Source: Tardiphaga sp. 709
Lineage (GTDB): Bacteria; Pseudomonadota; Alphaproteobacteria; Rhizobiales; Xanthobacteraceae
Length of the DNA stretch: 64,000 nucleotides
Reading direction: 5' to 3'
Assembly (NCBI RefSeq): GCF_032401055.1
Contig: NZ_CP135529.1
Span: forward strand, 5,764,501-5,828,500
Positions 28,301 to 37,900 of the stretch are shown here, piece after piece. The position numbers and the translations under genes are program-made. The stretch's first letter is position 1; every line of letters begins with the position of its first letter. The notes under the pieces were generated by a model. That model made no database searches, was not told the DNA's origin, and worked only from the letters and a program-made list of their open reading frames with translations.

Positions 28301-29621
28301 TTTCGCATTTTCGAACGACGTTCGTGCGGCCATGGAAATGCGTACGCCGCGTACGGCGCGGATGTTGTTGATGACCGTCACCGGTCTGCTCGTCGTGTTC
28401 CTGCTGTGGGCACACTTCGCCGTGCTGGATGAAGTGAAGCGCGGTAATGGCAAGGTGGTGCCGTCGCGCCAGACCCAGGTGGTGCAATCGCTCGAAGGCG
28501 GCATCATCAGCGAATTGCTGATTCAGGAAGGCGCCATCGTCGGGAAAGATCAGCCGCTGGCGCGCATCGAAGATACCAACTTCGCGGCGCAGTTCGGCGA
28601 AATCCGCGAGCGGCGCGGTGCCATGGCTGCCCGCGTGATCCGACTGGAAGCAGAGACCTTCGGCAAGACCAACGTCGAGTTTCCGGAAGAACTCACGAAG
28701 CTTGCACCGCGTGCGGTTCAGACCGAACGCAGCGTATTCGACGCCCATATGCGCAAGCTTGCGCAGGACATCGACGTGATTGCCCAGCAGGAATGGCAGA
28801 AGAAAAAGGAAATCGACGAGCTCCGTGCGTCGGAAACCCGCTTCTCCGAGACGCTGACGCTGCTGACCCGCGAAACCTTGCTGACGCGCCGGCTCTATGA
28901 GCAGAAGGTCGTTCCCGAGATCGAGATGCTGCGGTCCGACCGGCAGGCCACCGACATGCGCGGTCAGCTCGCGGTGGTGCAGGCAACCATGGTCAAGACC
29001 GAGGCCGCCGTGAAGGAAGCGCAGTCGCGGCTTTTGAATATCACCACGGCATTTCGTTCCACGGCGGAAGATGATCTCGCGAAATCGCGCGGCGATCTCG
29101 CGGTCCTCGACGAAAACATCAAGTCCGCGCAGGATCGCGTTCGGCGCACCGAACTGCGGTCGCCGGTCTACGGCATCGTTAACAGACTTAACGTCACCAC
29201 CATTGGTGCGGTCGTTGCACCTGGCGCCAGCGTGATGGAGATCGTGCCACTTGAGGATACGCTGCTGGTCGAGGGGCGCATTCGTCCGCAGGACATCGCC
29301 TTCATCCGTCCGGACCATGAGGCGGTGGTGAAGCTCAGCGCCTACGACTCTTCGGTCTATGGATCGCTTCACGGCCGGGTCGAACGTATCAGCGCCGATA
29401 CCATCACCGACGAGAAGGGTGACAAGAACGAGCGCGGCGAGACGTTCTACCGCGTCATGGTGCGCACCGAAAAGAACCACCTCGGCACTGCCGAGCAGCC
29501 GCTGCCGATCATTCCCGGCATGGTGGCGACAGTGGAAGTCCTGACCGGCAAGAAGTCGGTGCTGGATTATCTCGTGAAGCCTGCGCGTATGCTGCGTGAT
29601 GAGGCGTTTCGCGAACGCTGA
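28287..29621 (+). CDS. HlyD-family periplasmic adaptor of type I secretion (LapC-like)
   Basis: A 444-residue membrane-fusion protein joining the ABC transporter to the TolC-like channel. There is one N-terminal membrane helix (ARMLLMTVTGLLVVFLLWAHF, about residues 28-48). A biotinyl-lipoyl half follows (VVPSRQTQVVQSLEGGIISELLIQEGAIV), then a long periplasmic coiled coil (about 115-290), and then the second lipoyl half with RTELRSPVYGIVNRLNVTTIGAVVAPG and the beta-barrel region. It ends GKKSVLDYLVKPARMLRDEAFRER, the typical HlyD/LapC C-terminus. It overlaps the transporter gene by 14 bases, so one operon with coupled translation. Confidence 0.94.
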   Translation: MSQSDFAFSNDVRAAMEMRTPRTARMLLMTVTGLLVVFLLWAHFAVLDEVKRGNGKVVPSRQTQVVQSLEGGIISELLIQEGAIVGKDQPLARIEDTNFAAQFGEIRERRGAMAARVIRLEAETFGKTNVEFPEELTKLAPRAVQTERSVFDAHMRKLAQDIDVIAQQEWQKKKEIDELRASETRFSETLTLLTRETLLTRRLYEQKVVPEIEMLRSDRQATDMRGQLAVVQATMVKTEAAVKEAQSRLLNITTAFRSTAEDDLAKSRGDLAVLDENIKSAQDRVRRTELRSPVYGIVNRLNVTTIGAVVAPGASVMEIVPLEDTLLVEGRIRPQDIAFIRPDHEAVVKLSAYDSSVYGSLHGRVERISADTITDEKGDKNERGETFYRVMVRTEKNHLGTAEQPLPIIPGMVATVEVLTGKKSVLDYLVKPARMLRDEAFRER

Positions 29622-29628
29622 TAGCGCT

Positions 29629-29651
29629 ACGGAGCATTTCCGCTGCTCCGT
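29629..29651. repeat. Inverted repeat after the adaptor gene
   Basis: ACGGAGCA (29629-29636) pairs with TGCTCCGT (29644-29651) around a seven-base loop, eight bases past the LapC-like stop. No T-run follows, so it is at best a weak terminator or an mRNA-stabilising hairpin between the export genes and the lapG-like gene. Confidence 0.5.
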
Positions 29652-29845
29652 ATGTTACCTTGCTCCCAGCCCGTCAGAGTCAACGAACTCTTAAAACGCA
29701 GGTTTCGCTAAAATTCGAGCGAATGCGTTGGTAGCCGATTGAGCGCGTTCAACGACATACCCGCACAGGTTGACGTGTTTTAACCGGCCTGAAGCAGCCC
29801 CCGATTTATCCCTGATGCCACAAGATCCGGACGGGGATCGACGCA

Positions 29846-30883
29846 ATGACGTCGGCCGATGCTCCGGACAACGGGGCGTCAGTCATGTTGCGTATCGATC
29901 AGGCGCGGGCATTCCCGCGTGCGCTGGGGTTTGTGCTCGCCGGTGTCGTAAGCGTCAGCGCTTGCGATGGAGCATTTGCAAAATCACGCGCGAAGAAGAC
30001 GGTGCTTGAGCGCTCCGTGATGGACACGCCGATCGCGGGCATGACCGCGCCGCCGGTCCGGTTCTTCACGATCAACCAGGTGCTGGCCAAGCGGGACAGC
30101 GAGAACCGTGCAAAGCCCGGCAATATCGAACTCGCATCCTTGGACGCGCCGCAGGGATCAGATGCCAAGGTGATCAGTGATGCGCCGTCTCCGGCCGCGA
30201 TCCTGCCTGCCACGAGCGAGGAGCCGTTCGGCCTGTTCACGTTCCGCGCGCCTGAAGGGCTGCTATGGACGAAATGGCGCGGTGTGGAAACGCGTATGCG
30301 CGCCGACTTGAAATCGATCGAGGATTGCAAGGCTGATAGCGAGAACTGCGTCGCCGGTGCGCGCAAGTTTGTCGCCGTCACGCGTTCCGCTGCCGAATTG
30401 GATCTGCGCACACGCGTCGAGGCGATCAATCGCGACGTCAACTATGCGATCCGCTATGTCGGGGACTATCAGCAGCACGGCGTCGCCGATCTGTGGAGTT
30501 CGCCGCTGGAGACGCTGTCCGCGGGTATCGGCGACTGCGAAGACTATGCGATCGCCAAATTCGCCATGCTCGCCGCAACGGGCGTGCCGGAGGCCGATAT
30601 CAAGATGATGCTGGTGCGTGACATGGCGGTGCGCCAGGACCATGCGGTGCTCACCGTCCGTGTCGATGGCCGCTGGCTGGTTCTCGACAATCGCTACTCC
30701 CGACTGTCGGAAACACGTGATCTGCCGCATTTCATGCCGCTTTTCGCTATCGACCACAAAGGCGTCAGCCTGTTCGCCGCGCCCTATGCCGCGCGTCCGC
30801 ATCATGAGAGCGAGACCGACATGTTGCCCGCGGCCGAGGTGGACGGCTTCGGCGGCGGCTCTTCCTTGCCGCTGGCGCTCTGA
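29846..30883 (+). CDS. lapG: LapG-type periplasmic transglutaminase-like cysteine protease
   Basis: A 345-residue exported protein of the bacterial transglutaminase-like cysteine proteinase family (BTLCP, PF06035). Family members cut the N-terminus of LapA-type adhesins and release them from the cell when c-di-GMP falls. Cys231 lies in GIGDCEDYAIAKF, His266 in RQDHAVLTV and Asp281 in WLVLDNRY, in the order and approximate spacing of LapG. The acidic residues Asp230 and Glu232 beside the Cys match the calcium-binding pair of that enzyme. The N-terminus has a hydrophobic segment FPRALGFVLAGVVSVSACDG followed by AFA-KS. Either signal peptidase I cleavage after AFA or a lipobox (VSAC) is possible. 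Translation may start at 29846 or at the ATG at 29885. An approximately 85-residue low-complexity stretch precedes the catalytic domain. Confidence 0.9.
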   Translation: MTSADAPDNGASVMLRIDQARAFPRALGFVLAGVVSVSACDGAFAKSRAKKTVLERSVMDTPIAGMTAPPVRFFTINQVLAKRDSENRAKPGNIELASLDAPQGSDAKVISDAPSPAAILPATSEEPFGLFTFRAPEGLLWTKWRGVETRMRADLKSIEDCKADSENCVAGARKFVAVTRSAAELDLRTRVEAINRDVNYAIRYVGDYQQHGVADLWSSPLETLSAGIGDCEDYAIAKFAMLAATGVPEADIKMMLVRDMAVRQDHAVLTVRVDGRWLVLDNRYSRLSETRDLPHFMPLFAIDHKGVSLFAAPYAARPHHESETDMLPAAEVDGFGGGSSLPLAL

Positions 30884-31007
30884 GATAGTTCGACAACACA
30901 ACGTCGACAATCGGCCTGATATCGACGTTTTATGCGCTTCGCGATCTTGTACTTCCGTGCATCTTGGGCTCTTAATGCGCCAGGGTGAGGTCGACGAGGG
31001 GATTGAG

Positions 31008-31352
31008 ATGCGCTTCAAGCACACGCTGTTGGGTTTGTTGGTGGCGGCTGGAATGGCTTCCGGTGCAACTGTCTCGCATGCCGAAGGCCTGCTTCCAGGC
31101 GCTGCCTTCTCCGTCGATTGTCAGAATGGGGCGGTCTACAAGCTGACCTCCGGCCGTGTGACCTTTCCCGGTGATATCGTCACCGGCCATCTGTACCTGA
31201 CACCGCACCGTGCAATGCCTGTTCGCCTGATCCCGATGGGTGAAGGATATCGCTATGCAGGCCGTGGCGTATGGCTGGATGGCATTCGCGAGCACGCGCT
31301 GTTGTATCGGGCCAAGTATAGCCCGGTCGCGTGCGTCGTTACCCGCATCTAG
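31008..31352 (+). CDS. Small secreted protein between lapG and adhesin, possibly MliC-like
   Basis: A 114-residue protein with a clear signal peptide (MRFKHTLLGLLVAAGMASGA, then TVSHA-EG), so the mature form is about 85 residues. Two cysteines, in FSVDCQNGAVYKL and SPVACVVTRI, could form one disulfide linking the ends. The pattern CxxGxxYxL, then RLIPMGEGYRYAGRGVWLDG, a short strand, then a final Cys, resembles lysozyme-inhibitor MliC-like beta-barrels, but the match is by eye and weak. The ATG at 31008 follows GGGGATTGAG. It sits 124 bases after lapG and 637 before the adhesin on the same strand, so it may be part of the Lap system. Confidence 0.65.
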   Translation: MRFKHTLLGLLVAAGMASGATVSHAEGLLPGAAFSVDCQNGAVYKLTSGRVTFPGDIVTGHLYLTPHRAMPVRLIPMGEGYRYAGRGVWLDGIREHALLYRAKYSPVACVVTRI

Positions 31353-31989
31353 ACTTTTATCCTATCAATTATCTCCTGCGATAGCAGTCCTGCGATAGCG
31401 AGTTGCGTATCTGCGCAGCTTGCTGATTCACGTCTGTGCCCGGAGAAGAAGTCCGCGATCCCAGAGATTCGCGGAATGCGCACTGCAAATGGCGACCTTG
31501 CCATCTGGCTGTGATGCGAATGCGCTTTAAGCAACTGTCCCATTTCGAAATTTGCTCGCGAAGGGCGACCACTACGCGACGGTTCGCGCGACTGTCGATA
31601 TCGGCTCGCGAAAGCAAATTCAGCCGCCCGTCCAATATTGGCGGAGGTGCCTGTGGTTGTGAGCTGATTTCGTTGTTCAGTGCGAAATGAGAAGTCATCT
31701 TGCAAAGTATAAAATAAGTCGTTTTTTCGAATACTTTCTTATTTTTACAATAGATACGCCGTGATTTGTGGATTTTTCCGGGCATTCCCAAAAATAGACT
31801 GTCTAGAAGAAGTATTACTGTCGAGCGGTTCATCTTTATTAATTCGCTGTTTCATTTTTGAACTTAACCAATGCAACGAAAACGCTTCAAATTTTACAGG
31901 TATTCATTGACGTCTCTGCGTTCTTAAGAATATTTTAACCCTCGCAGGACTTGGACGTTTTTCGGTCCGATCAGCTTGAGGTTGTAGTC
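31353..31989 (+). promoter_or_regulatory. AT-rich 637-base leader upstream of the giant adhesin
   Basis: No gene is evident. The region is much richer in A and T than its neighbours, most of all at 31690-31950. TCCTGCGATAGC occurs twice in tandem (31374-31385, 31388-31399). AAAATAAG at 31711-31718 is mirrored by CTTATTTT at 31738-31745. The adhesin ribosome-binding site is GAGG at 31978-31981, eight bases before the ATG. Long AT-rich leaders before adhesin genes are often targets of silencers or activators. MucR or H-NS-like control is possible but is inference. I cannot identify the promoter itself. Confidence 0.5.
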
Positions 31990-34900
31990 ATGAACGCTCC
32001 CGTATTGCTCGCGCAGCTCGCCGGTTCCACCACGCAGACCCCGCAGTCTCCGAAGAACCTGAAGCTCGAGAAGCCGCAAAATGGGCAGGCGATTTCGGTT
32101 CATCTAGACGGGAACACCAAGCTCGATTTTGCTGATATCGCGAGCGAGAAGCTGACCTTCGTCAAGGTCGGTGAAAAGCTCATCATCCTCTTCGACAATC
32201 AGTCGACGGTGACTGTCGATCCAGTGTTCGACTCGATGGGCAAGCCGCTCACCGATCTCGCATTCGACATGGGCTCCGATCGCACGCTGACAGGCGAGCA
32301 GTTCGCGCAAACATTTCCGATCACCACTGATCAGTCCGTTCTGCCCGCAGCCGGCGGTGCAACGGGCCCGACGGGCGGCGCGAATTTCGGTGATGCGACC
32401 GTTGGTGCGCTCGGTGCCTCGGGCGCGCGTCTCGCGCTGTTGACGGGCGAAGACACTGGCGGCGGCTTCGATCCGCTGGAAGATGGAACGCCTAATCCGT
32501 CGCCGATTCCGGGCGGCGTGACGGCTGTGACGCTGAATGAAGACGGCTTTGCGGAAGGCAATCTCGGCGGCACCGGTGACACGGGCGGCACCGCGACGTC
32601 CGTGACCGGTTCGCTCAATGTCGATTTCGGTACCGATGGTTCGAATCGCAGCTTCGCGTTCTCGCTCAATCAGCCGACGCTGGCCGGCCTGACCTCGGAT
32701 GGTCAGACCGTTCAGCTCGCTTTCACCACCGTGAACGGCCAGCCCGTGCTGATCGGCTATGTCGGTGGCGATTTCAATGTCGCTGCCAATCAGGTCTTCA
32801 CGGTATCCCTCGATGCTTCATCGCTGCAGGGCAGCTACACCTTCACGCTGTTGCGTCCGCTCGATCATCCGATCCATGGCACCGAAGACACGATCAATCT
32901 CTCGATCAACGTGATCGCGACGGATGGTAGTGGCGACACTGTGGCCGTCACGATTCCGATCGGCATCAACGACGATACGCCGGTGATCGGCACGCCTGCC
33001 GATGCCGCGCTGACGGATCCGCTGTCCGGCAATCCAGCGACGCAGACGGGCTCACTCGGCATCTCATGGGGCGCCGACCGCTATAACGATCATGTCGATG
33101 GCGGCGTATCCGCGACCACCGGCGCAACGGGCGATCGCTCGGTCGTGTTTGCCAACACGCAGGTGACGGCCGCTGGCGACGGCACGACGGCGATCGGCAC
33201 GCTGACGTCGCATGGCGAGACGGTGCACTACGTGCTGCTCGAAAACGGGACTGTGCTGGTCGCCTATACCGGCGACACGGCACCGACGAGTCTTGCCAGC
33301 CTGCAGCAGAGCGGCACGCCGAGCGGTGAAGGCGAGGGTGGCGAAGGCGGGATTGCCAACAACGTCGTCTTCGTCGTGACCCTGTCCGACGCCAGCAATA
33401 GCGGCAGCTATGTCGTCACCCAGTATCGTTCGCTGGATCACGACAATGGTTCAGCCACGTTCCAGAACATCGATCTAGCCTTCAACTTCACCGTGACGGA
33501 CAGCGATGGCGATACGGTCAACGGCACGCTGCATGCGGTGATCGCGGATACGGTGCCGGTTGTGACCGGTCCGGCCGACGCAAGCACACTGAGCGAAGGC
33601 AACGGCGAAACGCCGCCGAGCGAAGGTGGCGAGGACATGCCCTCTTTGCTGGTGGTCGGCGGTTCGTTTACGCCGAAGGACACCGGCGCCGTATCACTGC
33701 ACATCGATTGGCGTTCGGATAATCAAAATCCGAACACCCCGGGTGCTACGCATGATCGCTCGGTCACATTCACCGCTGCGACGCAAACCGCTCTCGAGAA
33801 CCTCGGCCTGACTTCCGACGGCGCGACGATCATCTACACGATCTCCGCGGATGGCACTTTGCTGACGGCAACGACTGCTGCTACCGAAGGCCATAGCGCG
33901 CGCACCATCTTTACCGTGCAGTTGTCCGACAGCGGAAATGGCAGCTACGACTTCGCCTTGCTGGACAATCTGGACCATCGGGGCAGCTCCGAAGGCAGCC
34001 AGGCGCTGACATTTGGCTTCATTGCGACCGACAGCGATGGTGACACGACGGCTCCAGCGAATTTCACGGTCAACATTACCGACGAAACTCCGTCCTTCAC
34101 CTCCGAAGGCGTCGCGCCCCAGTTTGTCGATGAGGAGGGCAATGCCGGCGACACCTATGCGTCCGGCGATCTCGCTGGCGAAGCCAAGACCGCAACTGCA
34201 TCGCTGAACATCGCGTGGGGCGCGGACGACGCCAATAACGTGGTCGATGGCGGCTTCACTGGTAGTGCTGGCGACCGTTCGGTGGTCTTTGCGAGCAATG
34301 CCGTCAGTTCGCTTCAGGCGCAGAACCTTACGTCGAATGGCGTCGCGCTGCAGTATATCCTGTCGACCGATGGTACGACGCTGACGGCCTATCAGGGTTC
34401 AGGCCGTCTCGATGGCGACAAGGTGTTCACCGTCACGCTGTCCGATCAGGGCAACGGTTCCTACAATTTCACGATGCTGGGTCATCTCGATCACCCGATT
34501 TCGGGCGTTGAAGACGATCTGACGCCGGTATTCAATTTCACGGCGCGCGACGGCGACGGCGACGCGATCTCTTCGAGCTTTTCGGTGACGATCAACGACG
34601 ACGCGCCAGTGGTGCCAGTCACCACGCCGGTCAATCTGATTGTCAATGGCGACTTCTCCGCCGGCGACTGGTCGGGCGTCGCGAGCTGGGGCAACTACAG
34701 CACCAATGTCACCGGCTGGACCATCACCGGCGACCGTCTCGAGCGCGTCAATAGTGGCTATCTAGGTGCGACCTTGCCGAATGGCGGTCACATGGTGGAT
34801 CTGGAAGCCTCGCCCGGCGACCTGACTCTGTCCCAGACCATTGGCGACATGACCACCGGCCAGACCTATCATCTGTCCTTCGCGATCGGCGAAGCGACGG

Positions 34901-37900
34901 GGCCGTATGGTGCACATCTGGAAGTGTATTGGAACGGCACCCTGGTTGGCAGTTATTCGCCACAAACCGGCGCGATGCAGACCATTGATCTGACTGTCGT
35001 TGCCGATGGCACCAGCAACACGCTGTCGTTCAAGGAAACGGGCGCCATCGATAACAGCGGCACCTTCCTCGCTAATGTCAGCCTGACGGCGGCGGCGGTC
35101 GGCATCGTCGATGAAGACGGTTTGGCCAACGGCGTGGCAGGCGGTGTCGGCGATGTCGCCGGGCAGGCGACCGTGGTCACTCATGCGCTGAATATTTCGT
35201 GGGGCTCAGACAACGGCAACAGCGTCGTTGATGGCGGCATCACGGGCTTGCCCGTGAATGGTGACCGCGCCGTTACTTTCGATGCGTCGAATGTGAGCGC
35301 ACTGTCGGCCTTGGGCCTGACCCACAACGGCACCGTGATCACCTATCAAATCTCTGCCGACGGCACCAAGCTGATCGCCTCGGCAGGAGAGCAAGAGATC
35401 TTCCACGTCGCACTGTCCGACGTGGACAGCGGCTCCTACACTTTCACGCTGACCGGCACCATCGATCACCCGCTGCATTCGGTCGAAGACAACGTGACGC
35501 TGAACTTCGCGGTTCGTGCGACTGACAGCGATGGTGACAGCATTCCCACTTCATTTGCGGTTCTGGTCAACGACGACGCTCCGTCGATCGGCAAGATCGG
35601 CGATCAGACGATTGCAGAAACCACCAGCACCGAGTTCTCCAATACCTTCCTGACTCAGACTCTGTCTGACGTTTCGTTGAATATCTCGTGGGGCGCGGAC
35701 GACAACAATTCCGGCGCGTTCAATCGCTCTGTCGCCTTCGATGCCGCGCTCGCCGGTACGGCACCGAGCGGTCTGACTTCGAACGGCGTTGCCTTGATCT
35801 ATGTGCTGTCGGCTGACGGCACCGGGCTGACGGCCTATCGTTTCGACGGCACCAATTATATCGGAGTCGGTGGCGGCAATCTCGGTACCTCGCCATCGGA
35901 TGCTGCACGCGTGTTCAGCGTGCAACTGTCGGATCTCGGCAACGGCAGCTACACGTTCAAGCTCTACGACAATCTCGATCACAAGACGGGCGACGGGACG
36001 TCGCTCAATCTCTCGTTCGGTTTCACCGCGACCGACAGCGACGGCGACACCACGCCGGTTTCCAATTTCAACATTGTCGTTACCGACAACGTGCCGTTGC
36101 TGGTCGGTAATGCCGACATCGGCGCGCTCACGGAAGCGGGGCTGCCGACAGTCTCGTCGACCTTTGGTAACCTTGGCATCGACTGGAATGCCGATGATCG
36201 TGGTTCGGCCCATCTTGAATTCGCAAAGGATTCCAATGGCCTGGCCATCGTTCCGCAGGGTCTGACCTCGGACGGTGTTGCGCTTGCCTACACTGTGCGC
36301 CTCGCGGCCAACGGTGTTGATGAAGAGCTCGTCGCCTACAAGGTCGGCGACACTGTGGACCATCCGGTCTTCATCGTTGCGCTGAATGGTCTGGTCAATC
36401 CGGCCTTCGCTGCCACGCTGTTCCAGAATCTCGACCATGTAGGCGCTGGTAACGACAGCAGCCTGACGCTCACCTTTACGGCGCATGCGATCGATGGCGA
36501 TGGTGATACGGTTGATCGCACCTTCACGATCACCGTCGCAGACACCAAGGCGACGATCGGGACACCTGCGTCCGCTCAGGCGGACGAGGACGCATTCGGC
36601 AATCCGGCCGGGCTCAGCCTGATCACGGACAGTGCCATCGACACCGATAACAACAACCGCACAGTCGGCGGCAAGCTCAACATTTCCTGGGGCAGCGACG
36701 ATTCCAATACGGTCGTCAATGGCGGCATCACCGGCGCTCCGGTGGCCGGCGATCGCGCCGTGACATTCGACGCGTCGAATATCACGACGCTGCTTGGCCT
36801 GAACCTGACGCATAACGGAGCGGCGCTGAGCTATCAGATCAGTGCCGACGGCCAGACCCTGACTGCGAAGGCGAATGGCGAAGAGATCTTCAACGTCAAG
36901 CTGTCTGACGTCGACAGCGGCTCCTACATCTTCACGCTGACGCGTAACCTCGACCATCCCGACCACTCGGGTGAGGACAATCTGAACCTGACCTTCAAGT
37001 TCATCGCGACGGATTCCGATGGCGATGCAACGACTGCGACGTTCGATGTTGCGGTCAACGATGATAGCCCTGTGATCGGCACTCCGGCATCGACCCAGGC
37101 CGATGACAGTGCGCTCGGCAATGTGTCAGGTCTGTCGATCATCACGGACTCGAGCGTCGATACCGACAGCAACAGCAAGACGGTCGGCGGCAAACTCAAT
37201 ATCTCCTGGGGTGCCGACGACGGCAACAATCTCGGCAATGTCGGCATTACCGGTGCTTCCTCGGTCAACGGCGATCGCGCCGTGACGTTCGATGTGAACG
37301 CGACCAATACGGCACTTAACGCGCTTCATCTGACCCATGACGGTACGTCTCTGGTCTATAGCTACAGCTCGGGTAATTCACTGCTGACGGCGAAGGCCAA
37401 CGGCGCGACCGTGTTCACGGTGCAGCTGTCGGATGACGGTTCGGGTAAATACATCTTCACGCTTGTCGACAGCTTCGATCATCCGACCCACGGCACGGCA
37501 GATAGTCTCAATCTGACCTTCAGTTTCATCGCCACCGACAGCGATGGCGACAAGGCGACCTCCACCTTTGCGGTCGCCGTCAACGACGATCTTCCCACCA
37601 TCGGCAGCCCGGCTGCATCGCGAGTCGATGAGGACGATCTCTCCGCCGGAAATCATGATGGCCTTGTGCCGATCACTGATGTGACGGTCGATACCGACAG
37701 CAGCCGACTGACCGTGGGCGGCAAGCTCGGCATTTCGTGGGGCGCCGACGACGGCAACAGCTCCGTCAACGGCGGCGTTAGCGGCGCGTCGGTGAACGGC
37801 GATCGCGCCGTCACCTTCGATAGCGCGACGACGGCTGCGCTGACCTCGCAGCATCTCTCTCAGGGCGGCGTTGAGCTGACCTATGTCATCAGCAACAACG

